Made by a program: the position numbers and the translations under genes. Below, one piece after another: positions 1 to 8,438 of a stretch of 64,000 nt of DNA. Each line of letters opens with the position of its first letter. Within the stretch, counting starts at the first letter, position 1. The notes below the pieces were generated by a model. It saw nothing but the letters and a program-made list of their open reading frames with translations, did no database searches and was not told the DNA's origin. This DNA comes from Longispora sp047121295. Lineage in GTDB: Bacteria; Actinomycetota; Actinomycetes; Mycobacteriales; Micromonosporaceae. The stretch is from the NCBI RefSeq assembly GCF_047121295.1, contig NZ_CP139447.1:2604001-2668000 (forward strand), given 5' to 3'.

Positions 1-1488
1 GCGGCCGTCCGCCGGGCGGTCCGGGCCCGGGGCGTCGCGCCGAACGCCGCCCGGGGCCTGGCGGCCGTGGAACTGCTCCGCGCGCTGTGGACCCACCGCC
101 GCGCGGACGACCCGGACCCCCGCGCGGCACCCGGAGCGACCGACCGCGCGGACGAGAGCGAGCAGGCGACGCCCGGCGCGACCGAGCGACCCGCGGACCA
201 CCGGGGGACCGGGCGGCGCGCCGACTACCGGGATTTTCTCGATGACATGGCCGACCGCACCGACCTCCGCGACTTCGTCGAGGAATGGTGGCCGCCCCTC
301 AGCCCGACCCGGGTGCTGTCCTGGCTCGCCGACCCGGCCCGGGGCGAGGCGGCGGGCCTGACCCCGGCCGAGGCCGCCCTGCTCGCGGCGTCCTACACCG
401 ACTGCGTCGCGACCGACGACGACGCGACGACCGGGGAACCCGCCCAGGCGCCCTGGTCGGTGTCGGACGTGCCGCTCCTCGACGACCTGCGCGTCCTGCT
501 CGGCGCCTCCCCGGAACGCAAGAACGCCCGGACGGAACCCCTCTGGGCGCTCCAGGAGCTGAAGACGTGGGCGGAGCGGTCCCAGGAGGGCGGGTACGTG
601 CTCAGCCGCGGCCTCGACAACGGCTGGGGCCTGTACGCGGCCGGGGACCCGATGCCCATCGCCCGGCACCCCGACCTGGACGACGCGCCGGTCGTCGCCC
701 AGCGCTGGGCGACCGCCGTGCTGGCCAGCCTCGACGAGAAGGTGCTCGACTGGGTCGACGCGGTGGACCCGTACGGGGAGCCCGGGTTCGCGCCGGTGCT
801 GCGCGACGCGGCGCCCGCCCGCGAACAGGACGACCCCACCGGCGACGAAGGCTACGCGCACGTGATCGTCGACGAGGCCCAGGACCTGTCCCCGATGCAG
901 TGGCGGATGCTCGGCAGGCGCGGCGAGTACGCGAGCTGGACGGTCGTCGGCGATCCGGCGCAGAGTTCGTGGGCCGACCCGCCGGCCGCCCGGGAGGCGA
1001 TGGAGCGGGCGCTGGGCCCCGGCACCCGGCACCGGTTCGCGCTGGGCACCAACTACCGCAACTCCCGGGAGATCTTCGGGCTGGCCACCCGGGTGCTGGC
1101 GGGGCTGGTACCCGAAAGGGAACTTCCGGTGGCGGTGCGGGGCACCGGACTGGAACCGGAGCTGCGCACCGTCGGCGCGGACGACCTGACCGCCGAGGCC
1201 GGCCGCGCGGCGGCGGAACTGCTGGCCCAGGTGAACGGGACCGTGGCGGTGATCGCCGCCGCGCACCGGCTCGACGCGCTGGCGGGGCTGGCCGACGGCC
1301 GGCTGACCGTGCACGGCGCGCTGGAGGCCAAGGGCCTGGAGTTCGACGCGACCGTGGTCGTCGAGCCGGCCGAGCTGCTGGCCGAGTCCGGGTCCGGGCC
1401 CCGGACGCTGTATGTGGCGCTGACCCGGGCCACGAACCGGCTGACCGTGCTGCAGACCGGTCCGGGCTGGCTGCCGGCGGCCGGGTAG
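1..1488 (+). CDS. HelD-like superfamily 1 helicase, C-terminal part (cut by window edge)
   Basis: The reading frame is open from base 1, so the N-terminus lies outside the window; the GTG at 67 is only an internal candidate. The visible part carries the Walker B/helicase motif VDEAQDLSPMQW, then a motif III-like VVGDPAQSSW segment, a GTNYRNSREIF box and a C-terminal LEAKGLEFDATVVVEP ... YVALTRATNRL block, the order expected for UvrD/HelD-type SF1 ATPases. The acidic, low-complexity stretch encoded at about 67-230 is less conserved. HelD proteins bind RNA polymerase and recycle it, and in actinobacteria some confer rifamycin tolerance. It is convergent with a second, complete HelD-like gene, the two separated by a perfect hairpin. 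The family call is firm; HelD rather than another UvrD-like protein is inferred from the neighbouring paralogue and motif spacing. Confidence 0.8.
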   Translation, partial: AAVRRAVRARGVAPNAARGLAAVELLRALWTHRRADDPDPRAAPGATDRADESEQATPGATERPADHRGTGRRADYRDFLDDMADRTDLRDFVEEWWPPLSPTRVLSWLADPARGEAAGLTPAEAALLAASYTDCVATDDDATTGEPAQAPWSVSDVPLLDDLRVLLGASPERKNARTEPLWALQELKTWAERSQEGGYVLSRGLDNGWGLYAAGDPMPIARHPDLDDAPVVAQRWATAVLASLDEKVLDWVDAVDPYGEPGFAPVLRDAAPAREQDDPTGDEGYAHVIVDEAQDLSPMQWRMLGRRGEYASWTVVGDPAQSSWADPPAAREAMERALGPGTRHRFALGTNYRNSREIFGLATRVLAGLVPERELPVAVRGTGLEPELRTVGADDLTAEAGRAAAELLAQVNGTVAVIAAAHRLDALAGLADGRLTVHGALEAKGLEFDATVVVEPAELLAESGSGPRTLYVALTRATNRLTVLQTGPGWLPAAG

Positions 1489-1518
1489 CCGCCGGAATGC
1501 GGCCCGGCGCGGAACGCG

Positions 1519-1552
1519 GTGGCCGGACCGTCGAGAACGACGGTCCGGCCAC
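1519..1552. terminator. bidirectional terminator hairpin between convergent helicase genes
   Basis: A perfect 15-bp stem (arms 1519-1533 and 1538-1552) closes a 4-base AGAA loop. It lies between the stop codons of two convergent genes and so can serve both. There is no long T-tract, as is common in high-GC actinobacteria. Confidence 0.8.
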
Positions 1553-1559
1553 GGCCGCC

Positions 1560-3794
1560 TCAGCCGCCCGCGAGACCGCTCTCGAGGCCGCCCGCGAGGC
1601 CGCCCGCGACGCCGGTCTCGACGCCGCTCCTGAGGATGACCAGCCGCTGCGTCGCCCGGGTCATCGCCACATACCGGTCGACCGTGCCCGCGATCCCGTC
1701 GCCGAACGCCTCCGGATCCACCAGCACGACCAGGTCGAACTCCAGGCCCTTCGACAGCTCCGGCGTCAACGACCGCACGCGCGGCCGGGCCCGGAACGCC
1801 GGATCGCCGATCACGCAGGCGATCCCCTCGTCGTGCGCGGCCAGCCAGGCGTCGAGGACCGCGTCCAGCTCCGCGACCGAACCCTGCCCGACGGGAATGC
1901 CGCTGCTGCGGATCGACGTCGGCACGTTGGCGTCCGGGAGCACTGCCCGGATCACCGGCTCGGCCGCAGCCATCACCTCCGACGGCGTCCGGTAGTTGAC
2001 CGTCAACGCGGCCATCGTGACCCGGTCGAGCCCGGCCCGCTCCAGGCGTTCCCGCCACGACTCCGTGAAGCCGTGCCGGGCCTGGGCGCGGTCCCCGACG
2101 ATCGTGAAGCTCCGCGACGGGCAGCGCCCCAGCAGCATCTGCCACTCCGCGTCGGTCAGCTCCTGGGCCTCGTCCACGACGATGTGCGCGAACGGGCCGG
2201 CGAGCCGGTCCAGCTCGGTCCGGGGCGCGGGGCCCCCGTCGACCAGGGCGTCCTGGAGGTCGCGCCCCTTGAGCAGGATCATCGCGCCCTCGTTGTCGTA
2301 CTCGGCCTCCAACAGGTCGTCGATCACCGTCGCCCGGCGCTCGCGCTCGGCGGCCACGGCCGCGTCCCGGCGGCGTTGCTCGCGCGCGGCCTCCGGGTCG
2401 CCGAGGCGCTGGCGGGCCGCGTCCAGCAGCGGCAGGTCCGACACCGTCCAGGCGTGGGCATCCGCGCGCCCCAACAGCCGCACGTCCTCGGGGGCCAGCC
2501 ACGGCGCGCACCTGCGCAGGTACGCCGGCACCGACCACAGGTCCCCGACCACGTCGGCCGCCTCGAGCAGCGGCCAGGCCCGGTGGAACGCCGCCCGCAG
2601 CTCCCGGTTCCGCAGCAGCGACCGGCGGAGCATGTCCGCCGGGGCCGAGTCGTCGTGCTTGTCCACGAGGATGTCCAGCAGCTCCTCCCAGATCACCTCG
2701 CGCGCCTCGTTGTGCGGGGTGCCCGGGTCCGGCGCGTCGAACGCCTGCGCCCAGTCGGCGGCCGTCAGCCGGATGTCGGACCAGTCGGTCGCGACCGTCA
2801 TACCCCTGGTCGGCGGCTCCTCGTAGAACCGGACGGCCGCCTCGACGGCCTGCACCAGGCCCGCCGAGGACTTCAGCGCCGCCACGTCCGGGTCGGCCTC
2901 GACCGTGGCCGTGGCCCCCTCGGCGACGAGGTCGCGCAGGGTGCAGGTCAGCACGCCCTCCTCGCCGAGGCTGGGCAGCACGTCGGCGACATAGGACAGA
3001 TAGGGCTCGTGCGGGCCGACGAACAGCACCCCGCCCCGGCGGTGCCCGAGGCGCGGGTCGGAGTGCAGCAGATAGGCGGTGCGGTGCAGGGCGACGACCG
3101 TCTTCCCGGTACCGGGGCCGCCGTCCACGACGAGCGCGCCCCGCGACCCGGCCCGGATGATGGCGTCCTGGTCGGCCTGGATGGTGCCGAGCACGTCGCG
3201 CATCCGGGCCGACCGGTTGCCGGCCAGGCTGGCGATGAACGCGGACTGGTCGTCGAGGGCGGCGTGCCCGGCGACGTCGTCCGTGAACACCTCGTCCCAG
3301 TAGTCGGTGATCCGGCCGCCGGTCCAGCGGTACCGGCGGCGGCTCGTCAGCCCCATCGGGTTCGCGTGGGTCGCGCCGAAGAACGGCTCCGCGAGGGGTG
3401 AGCGCCAGTCGAGCAGCAGCCGGCGACCGGTGCTGTCGGTGACGCCGAGGCGGCCGACGTACACGGGCTCGCCGGTGTCGGCGGGGACCATCCGGCCGAG
3501 GCACAGGTCCAGCCCGAAACGCCGCAGGGCGCGCAGCCGGGCCGTCAGCCGGTGGATCTCCAGGTCGCGGTCCATCGCCTCCTGCCCGGTGCCGCCGGGC
3601 GCCCTGCGGGCCGCGTCGAGCCGTTCGGTCAGCTCGGCGATCGACCGTTCGAGGCTGTCGGCGATGGCCGCGAAGTGCCGCTCGTCGCCGGCGATCAGCG
3701 CCGGGTCGGCCTTGGCGGCGAGCCGGTCGGGCAGATCGAAGGCACTGTCGGCGAGCCCCACCATCGGTTCGACACTGCCGTATAACTCCCGCAT
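1560..3794 (-). CDS. helD: HelD-like RNA polymerase-associated ATPase/helicase
   Basis: Predicted 744 aa, close to the usual HelD length of about 700. An N-terminal helical region (residues 40-95, charged, coiled-coil-like) precedes a Walker A motif GGPGTGKTV (about 225-233). Then come DEAQELTDAEWQML with the VVDEAQ Walker B, FTIVGDRAQ, LTVNYRTP and a C-terminal KGLEFDLVVLVDPE ... YVAMTRATQRL box. HelD uses ATP hydrolysis to remodel stalled RNA polymerase and free it from DNA, and HelR-type members displace rifamycin. The ATG at 3794 follows a G-rich ribosome site; an in-frame upstream start at 3848 would add 18 poorly conserved residues. The last codons encode a Gly-Gly-Leu repeat tail. It probably has its own promoter in the 98-bp gap from the Nudix gene. 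Its partner at the left edge is a diverged paralogue. Confidence 0.85.
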   Translation of the reverse strand: MRELYGSVEPMVGLADSAFDLPDRLAAKADPALIAGDERHFAAIADSLERSIAELTERLDAARRAPGGTGQEAMDRDLEIHRLTARLRALRRFGLDLCLGRMVPADTGEPVYVGRLGVTDSTGRRLLLDWRSPLAEPFFGATHANPMGLTSRRRYRWTGGRITDYWDEVFTDDVAGHAALDDQSAFIASLAGNRSARMRDVLGTIQADQDAIIRAGSRGALVVDGGPGTGKTVVALHRTAYLLHSDPRLGHRRGGVLFVGPHEPYLSYVADVLPSLGEEGVLTCTLRDLVAEGATATVEADPDVAALKSSAGLVQAVEAAVRFYEEPPTRGMTVATDWSDIRLTAADWAQAFDAPDPGTPHNEAREVIWEELLDILVDKHDDSAPADMLRRSLLRNRELRAAFHRAWPLLEAADVVGDLWSVPAYLRRCAPWLAPEDVRLLGRADAHAWTVSDLPLLDAARQRLGDPEAAREQRRRDAAVAAERERRATVIDDLLEAEYDNEGAMILLKGRDLQDALVDGGPAPRTELDRLAGPFAHIVVDEAQELTDAEWQMLLGRCPSRSFTIVGDRAQARHGFTESWRERLERAGLDRVTMAALTVNYRTPSEVMAAAEPVIRAVLPDANVPTSIRSSGIPVGQGSVAELDAVLDAWLAAHDEGIACVIGDPAFRARPRVRSLTPELSKGLEFDLVVLVDPEAFGDGIAGTVDRYVAMTRATQRLVILRSGVETGVAGGLAGGLESGLAGG

Positions 3795-3946
3795 TTCCGC
3801 GCCCCCATTCCGTCGGCCCTCTGGCCACGGCTGGTGATTCTGCTGCATGCGGATCTTGGTGAGGGCACCCCGGTGCGCACGGTGGAGGGAGGGGTGCGCT
3901 ATACATTGGAAAGGGAAAGCGCGTGGTCATCCCCCTTCCCGGTCAC

Positions 3947-4435
3947 TCACGGCGCCACGAACACGCCGGTCCGGTCGTATTCCGCCAGCAGCGCCAGCGA
4001 CTTCTCGACGTTCGCCGTGCGCGGCGAGGGCAGCTGATCGGGGTGGAACCAGCCGGCGTCGGTGGTCTCGTCGGTCTCGGTCACCAGCTCACCCGTCCAG
4101 GCGGTGGCGAGGAACACCGTGATGTGGAACTGGTAGGTGTGGCCCCATTGGTTGGTCCCCACGGTGTCGGCGCCACTGAGGATCGCGATCGGCGCCAGCT
4201 CGGTCGGCGTCAGCCCGGTCTCCTCCCAGGCCTCGCGGACCGCGCACTCCCGGATCGAGTCGCCGAGCTCCAGGCCGCCGGCCGGGCACGCCCACAGGCC
4301 GTTGTCGCTGCGCCGGATCAGCAGGAGGCGGCCCTGGTCGTCGCGCAGCAGGCACCGGGCGCCGACCATGATCAGCACCTCCTCGTCGCCGGCCATCGCG
4401 CGCAGTCTGCCGTGGTATGACTCTTCCCAACTCAT
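3947..4435 (-). CDS. Nudix hydrolase
   Basis: Predicted 162 aa with a Nudix box at residues 53-75, ending REAWEETGL, which positions the metal-binding glutamates. The first Glu of the canonical GX5E is Asp (D59), a conservative change. Nudix enzymes hydrolyse nucleoside diphosphates linked to another group; the substrate is not predictable here. The N-terminus MSWEESYHGRLRAMAG is typical of an actinobacterial Nudix clade, so I prefer the ATG at 4435 to an upstream start at 4492. A TAGTGT -10-like hexamer lies exactly 7 bases before this ATG with no Shine-Dalgarno sequence, suggesting a leaderless mRNA. Cytosolic. Confidence 0.85.
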   Translation of the reverse strand: MSWEESYHGRLRAMAGDEEVLIMVGARCLLRDDQGRLLLIRRSDNGLWACPAGGLELGDSIRECAVREAWEETGLTPTELAPIAILSGADTVGTNQWGHTYQFHITVFLATAWTGELVTETDETTDAGWFHPDQLPSPRTANVEKSLALLAEYDRTGVFVAP

Positions 4436-4501
4436 GCGGCCGACACTAACCCCCGGCGCGGCGCCGTCGCAGTCCCGGCACGCCGCGAGCATGAGGGGCG
4501 G

Positions 4502-5836
4502 TCAGCCCGCGTGCCGGCACGCCGCGGCCACGCCCGAGGTGCACTCGGTGAAGTCCGCGCCGCTGAGCTGGGCGTACACGTGCAGGCCGTCGCTGCACAG
4601 GTGCGCCGGGTCCACCCGGCGCAGGGCGAGCACCACGAACGTCGCCGACATCGCGGTGACGTCGCGGATCTCGGCGATCCGGAACAGCGACCGGGTCTCG
4701 GCGATCGCCTCGCTGTCGCCGGCGCGCAGCACCACCCGGACATGCGGCGCGACGGCCAGCCCGGTCAGGGCGACTGCGATGTTGTCCAGCTCGTCGGAGC
4801 CGACGACGGCCAGGGCGAGCGCCCGGTGCAGCCGGAGCCGGGTCAGCACCCGCCGGTCGCTGCCGTGCGCGACCAGTACCGGGATCCGGCTCTGTTTGGC
4901 GATCCGCAGGTTGTCGGCGGCCGGGTCGCGCTCCACGGCGACGACCCCGATCCCGAGCCGCTTCAGCGCGAGGCACAGCCGCAGCCCCACCTGGCCCATC
5001 CCCACCACCACGACGTGCCCGTCGACGGGCGGCGCGCGGTGTCCGATGAGGCCGAAGGTCCGGCCGTGCAGGGCCCGGTGCACGATGCCGGCCGTGAACA
5101 CCGCCGTGAACACGATCGTGGCCAGCATGGCGGCGGCCGCGAACAGCCGGTACCCGGTGGACGCCTCCGGATCCTCCGCCGGCCCGACCGTGGCGACCAC
5201 CCGCACGGCCTCGTACAGCGCCGTGGCCGGGGGGAGGTGGTGGCGCAGGACCAGCCACAGCCAGTCCGCCGAGAGCACGCCGGCCAGTCCCGCGAGCCCG
5301 GCGAGCAGCATCCGGGAACCGCCGTCGTGCGGCCGGAGCTGTCCGCGCAGCCGGCCCAGCCGGGTCCGCCACCGCCCCGGAAGGTGGTAGCCGGTCACCG
5401 CGAGCCCGTCGCCCGTCCGGCGCACCCCGGCCGGACCGGCCGTCGACCGCCACACGGCGAGCAGGTCGGTGTTCAGGCACGCGGCGGCCAGGGTCGGCGC
5501 GGACACGTCGGCGGGGGAGGCGACCACGCAGGCGGGCATCACCCGGCGGAGCTGTTCGGCGACCGTCCGGTCGAAGATGGACACGACGAGCCGGGTCTGC
5601 GGCCGCATGTGCGCCACGGTCAGCGCGTACCTCAGGCACGCGACGTCGTCGTGCACCAGGATCGCGACGCCGCGCGGCTGCCGGGCGGTGGCGGCGCGCA
5701 GGTCGTCCTCGGTGGGCTCGGCGAGGTGGATGACGTCCTCGCCCAGGCTGGCCAGGGTGCCGCAGACCCGCTTGGCGACCACGGTCGTGCCGATGACGAC
5801 GAAGGGACCGGGGTCGGCGTCGGTCGCGGGCGGCAC
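4502..5836 (-). CDS. RCK/TrkA-N domain membrane protein with degenerate potassium-channel pore
   Basis: Predicted 444 aa from GTG. It has an N-terminal Rossmann-like domain (about 10-120), a membrane part (about 175-250) with two helices around a pore-like loop, then a second RCK/TrkA-N domain starting with the nucleotide-binding GMGQVG (279-284). This matches actinobacterial single-chain two-RCK potassium channel proteins. At the place of the selectivity filter TVGYGD the protein reads TVGPAED (216-222), so the Tyr-Gly needed for potassium coordination is missing. It may therefore be a non-conducting NAD- or ligand-sensing protein. Its gene is 6 bases downstream of the DUF3885-like gene and probably cotranscribed with it. 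Confidence 0.75.
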   Translation of the reverse strand: MPPATDADPGPFVVIGTTVVAKRVCGTLASLGEDVIHLAEPTEDDLRAATARQPRGVAILVHDDVACLRYALTVAHMRPQTRLVVSIFDRTVAEQLRRVMPACVVASPADVSAPTLAAACLNTDLLAVWRSTAGPAGVRRTGDGLAVTGYHLPGRWRTRLGRLRGQLRPHDGGSRMLLAGLAGLAGVLSADWLWLVLRHHLPPATALYEAVRVVATVGPAEDPEASTGYRLFAAAAMLATIVFTAVFTAGIVHRALHGRTFGLIGHRAPPVDGHVVVVGMGQVGLRLCLALKRLGIGVVAVERDPAADNLRIAKQSRIPVLVAHGSDRRVLTRLRLHRALALAVVGSDELDNIAVALTGLAVAPHVRVVLRAGDSEAIAETRSLFRIAEIRDVTAMSATFVVLALRRVDPAHLCSDGLHVYAQLSGADFTECTSGVAAACRHAG

Positions 5837-5842
5837 GCGCGA

Positions 5843-6421
5843 CTACAGGCCGGAGGCGCGCGACGACCGCCACGCCCGGTGCCGGTCGGCCAGCGCGTCG
5901 CGTTCCTCGCCGGTCGCCACGATCACGTCCATCCCGCCGGCGAACGGGTGGTACAGCCAGCGCAGCCCGTTGTCGGCCAGCAGCACCGTGGCCGACAGGT
6001 CGCCGACGACCGGCCTGAGCAGCGGGTCCAGGCACCCCGGCGTCCAGTCGACCCGGCGCGCGCGGAGCACCTGGTGGATCTCGTAGCCGGTGCGCGCGTC
6101 GGTGAGCAGCACGCTCGTCCAGTACACCCCGTCCTCGGTGTCGGTGTGGGGCGGCGCGGTCTCGGAGTAGTCGGCGGTGAGCACCAGCAGGGAACCGTCG
6201 GTGACCAGGCCGTCGAGCACGGCGTGGTGCCGGCCGAGGACCTCGGCGTACTCGGCCGGGGTGTCCGGACAGCGCCTGCCGTCCGGGAGGGCGCGGAACC
6301 GGATCCACCGGTCCGGGTACGCCGCCCGCAGCCGGGTCGGCACCGGCGGGCACTCGGGCCAGCGCTCCGCCCACAGGTGATCGAGGGCGGGAGCCGTGAC
6401 TTCGGCTGGTCCGAGGTCCAT
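5843..6421 (-). CDS. DUF3885-like protein
   Basis: Predicted 192 aa. The stretch WIRFRALPDGRRCPDTPAEY, the following GRHHAVLDGL and the C-terminal LYHPFAGGMDVIVA resemble the DUF3885 family (often FHSLPES...HN.VLDEL and LYHPYDDRGMDVI). No function is known for that family. No signal peptide or membrane helix. I chose the ATG at 6421, which follows AGGGGGC; an alternative ATG at 6457 lies inside the palindromic operator of the divergent deiminase gene, so the longer form would start inside a regulatory site. It shares a promoter region with that deiminase and runs into the RCK-protein gene. Confidence 0.6.
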   Translation of the reverse strand: MDLGPAEVTAPALDHLWAERWPECPPVPTRLRAAYPDRWIRFRALPDGRRCPDTPAEYAEVLGRHHAVLDGLVTDGSLLVLTADYSETAPPHTDTEDGVYWTSVLLTDARTGYEIHQVLRARRVDWTPGCLDPLLRPVVGDLSATVLLADNGLRWLYHPFAGGMDVIVATGEERDALADRHRAWRSSRASGL

Positions 6422-6446
6422 GGCGCCCCCTGGCTGTTCGAGTTTC

Positions 6447-6461
6447 TTGGTTGCCATCCAA
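6447..6461. promoter_or_regulatory. palindromic operator candidate upstream of agmatine deiminase
   Basis: TTGGTTGCCATCCAA is a 15-bp near-palindrome (arms match 6 of 7), flanked by C/G that extend it to 17 bp. It sits just upstream of a TATAGT -10-like element (6464-6469) and 39 bp before the deiminase start. A related site, 12 of 15 identical, precedes the second deiminase at 8318-8332, and a TetR gene lies between the two. This is the likely operator of that TetR protein. Confidence 0.6.
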
Positions 6462-6500
6462 GATATAGTGGCGCTCACGTCGAGGCAAGGGAGAAGCGAG

Positions 6501-7544
6501 ATGGTCCAGAACCCGAAGATCACACCGGCCGGGGCCGGTTTCCTGATGCCGCCGGAGTGGGCGCGGCACGCCGGCTGCCTGATGGCGTGGCCCGCCCGGG
6601 CCGAGCTGTGGGGCGCGCACCTCGACGAGGCGAAACGGGACTACGCCGGGGTGGCGCGGGCCATCGCCGACTTCGAACCCGTGGTGATGGTCTGCCCGCC
6701 CGGTACTGCCGGCGAGGTCCGCGACCTGTGCGGCACCGACCACATCGTGCCCGTGGAGATCCCGATCGACGACTCCTGGAGCCGCGACAGCGGGCCGGTG
6801 TTCGTCCGCGACGGGCTCGGCGAGGTGGCCGTCGTCCAGTTCGGGTTCAACGCCTGGGGCGGGCGGTGGTACCCGCACGACGACGACGCGCGGCTGGCGA
6901 CCCGGATCGGGGAGCGGCTGGGCCTGCGGGTGTTCCAGGCCCCGTTCGTGCTGGAGGGCGGCGCGTTCTACGTCGACGGTGAGGGCACCGTGCTCACCAC
7001 CGAGCAGTGCCTGCTCAACCCGAACCGCAACCCGGACCTGACCCGGGAGGAGATCGAGCGGGGGCTGTGCGACTACCTCGGCGCCAGCAAGGTCGTCTGG
7101 CTGCCGTACGGCCACAGCTTCGACGTCGGCCCCGAGGGCACCGACGGGCACATCGACGGGGTGGCGCAGCTCGTCGGCCCCGGGCACGTGCTGCTGGAGG
7201 CGCCGACGACCCCGGGGGCCTCGGAGTACGCCCGGGCGCGGCACAACCTGGCGGCGCTGAGCGCGACCCCGGACGCCGCCGGGCGCGCCTTCAGGGTCAG
7301 CCTGCTCGACCCGGGGCCGGACGCCGCCGTTTCCTACGCCAACCACTACCTCGCCAACGACGCGGTGATCGTCCCGGTGAACGGCGACGGCACCGACGAG
7401 GCGGCGCTGAAGGCCCTCGCCGAGGTGTACCCGGGCCGGGAGATCGTCGCGGTGCCCGGCGCGACCATCGCGCTCGGCGGCGGCGGACCGCACTGCGTCA
7501 CCCAGCAGATCCCCGACGGCGTGGACATCTCGGTCCTGTGGTGA
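6501..7544 (+). CDS. agmatine deiminase family protein (cytosolic)
   Basis: Predicted 347 aa, normal for agmatine deiminase (PF04371, guanidino-group-modifying superfamily). The enzyme converts agmatine to N-carbamoylputrescine and ammonia. Visible landmarks: PPEWARHAGCLMAWPAR near the N-terminus, DDSWSRDSGPVF, the EGGAFYVDGEGT glutamate, DGHIDG with the catalytic His, and GGGGPHCVTQQIP at the C-terminus with the nucleophilic Cys. No signal peptide. The ATG at 6501 follows GGGAG; an in-frame start at 6396 would run through the operator and is rejected. It is one of five deiminase paralogues in the window, and a TetR gene follows 47 bp downstream. Confidence 0.88.
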   Translation: MVQNPKITPAGAGFLMPPEWARHAGCLMAWPARAELWGAHLDEAKRDYAGVARAIADFEPVVMVCPPGTAGEVRDLCGTDHIVPVEIPIDDSWSRDSGPVFVRDGLGEVAVVQFGFNAWGGRWYPHDDDARLATRIGERLGLRVFQAPFVLEGGAFYVDGEGTVLTTEQCLLNPNRNPDLTREEIERGLCDYLGASKVVWLPYGHSFDVGPEGTDGHIDGVAQLVGPGHVLLEAPTTPGASEYARARHNLAALSATPDAAGRAFRVSLLDPGPDAAVSYANHYLANDAVIVPVNGDGTDEAALKALAEVYPGREIVAVPGATIALGGGGPHCVTQQIPDGVDISVLW

Positions 7545-7557
7545 CGGGGCCCGGTCA

Positions 7558-7563
7558 TAGGAT
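7558..7563 (+). promoter_or_regulatory. putative -10 element of TetR gene
   Basis: TAGGAT lies in the short gap after the deiminase stop and 28 bp before the TetR GTG start. The same hexamer or close relatives precede several genes of the window. No convincing -35 is visible, so this is tentative. Confidence 0.35.
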
Positions 7564-7591
7564 GTGAACTCGTCTGGAAGGAGAGTTGCCG

Positions 7592-8197
7592 GTGACCGCA
7601 CGACGTTCGAAGGGCAAGGAACGCGAGGAGCTCGTCATCCGGGCCGCCGCCCAGGTGATCGCCGAGCGCGGCCTGGCCAACGTCCGGGTCGCCGACGTCG
7701 CGGAGCGGGCCGGGATGAGCCCCGGCCACGTCACCTACTACTTCCCCTCGAAGATCGACATGCTGATGCGGGCGATCCGGGCCAGCGAGGAGGCCCTGGC
7801 CGCCGAGGTCGCCCGCCAGCTGGCCGACATCGGCGACCCGTGGGACCGGCTCGACCGGCTCGTGGAGCTCTCGGCGGCCCAGGGCATCCGCGACCCCGGC
7901 TGGGTGCTGTGGCTGCAGGTATGGCTCGAGGCGGCGCTCGACGGGGAGGTCGCCAAGGTCCTCGACGAGCTCGACGCCCGGTGGCGGGACATCCTGGTCG
8001 GCGTCATCGGCTACGGGGCCGAGCGCGGCGCCTTCCACGTCACCGACCACGTCGCGGTGGCCATGTCGCTGTCCGCCATGATCGACGGGTTGTCGATCAA
8101 GCTCACCCTCGGCGCGCCCGGGTTCACCCGCGCCGACCTGCTCCGGCTGGTCCGCGCGTCGTCGCGCACCCTGCTCGGGGCGGGCGCGGGGAGCTGA
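7592..8197 (+). CDS. TetR-family transcriptional regulator
   Basis: Predicted 201 aa. The N-terminal helix-turn-helix (VIAERGLANVRVADVAERAG then SPGHVTYYFPSKIDML) is a clear TetR signature; the C-terminal half is the variable ligand-binding domain, with LQVWLEAALDGEV resembling regulators of the BetI/choline type. GTG at 7592 is favoured because GGAG lies about 8 bases upstream; a TTG at 7586 is too close to it. It lies between two deiminase genes whose promoters share a palindrome, so it probably represses both and responds to agmatine, a polyamine or a related cation. It ends just before a large inverted repeat. Confidence 0.88.
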   Translation: MTARRSKGKEREELVIRAAAQVIAERGLANVRVADVAERAGMSPGHVTYYFPSKIDMLMRAIRASEEALAAEVARQLADIGDPWDRLDRLVELSAAQGIRDPGWVLWLQVWLEAALDGEVAKVLDELDARWRDILVGVIGYGAERGAFHVTDHVAVAMSLSAMIDGLSIKLTLGAPGFTRADLLRLVRASSRTLLGAGAGS

Positions 8198-8215
8198 CCG
8201 CCGCGCGCCGGCCCA

Positions 8216-8268
8216 GGGACGCGGCGTAACAGTCAAAAAGGCTTTTAGGGTTACGCCGCGCGCGTCCC
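8216..8268. terminator. nested inverted repeat, probable terminator of the TetR gene
   Basis: Outer arms GGGACGCGGCGTAAC (8216-8230) and 8250-8268 pair over 15 bases with a 4-base bulge. The loop holds a second small hairpin AAAAG-G-CTTTT (8236-8246), an AT-rich island unlike its surroundings. It follows the TetR stop by about 20 bp. Terminator is the simplest reading; an extra protein-binding site is possible. Confidence 0.55.
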
Positions 8269-8317
8269 CGCCGCGCACCGGCCCGACACCTCGATGCCCG
8301 GGCGGCACGCCCAATTC

Positions 8318-8332
8318 TAGGTTGTCAACCAA
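8318..8332. promoter_or_regulatory. palindromic operator candidate upstream of Tat-exported deiminase
   Basis: TAGGTTGTCAACCAA, arms matching 6 of 7 around a central T. It matches the site at 6447-6461 in 12 of 15 bases; the combined consensus is TTGGTTG-N-CAACCAA. It is 106 bp before the start codon at 8439. Likely target of the TetR protein encoded at 7592-8197. Confidence 0.6.
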
Positions 8333-8438
8333 TTTTGGCATTGACGCAGGCCGAAGTGCTGCCGATACTCAATCTAGTACGGCGTCCTAGAAGCTGATCC
8401 CTCTAGGCGGAAAGCGGGACGCCCGAGAGGAGAGACGC

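Noticed and set aside
285..3401. Very long plus-strand frame across the two helicase genes
   Set aside because: Arg/Pro/Gly-rich translation with no motif; it is a shadow of high-GC coding DNA overlapping two genes with clear helicase motifs.
4446..7601. 1051-codon minus-strand frame
   Set aside because: Runs antisense to the cytosolic deiminase and out of frame through the RCK and DUF3885-like genes; composition typical of a shadow frame.
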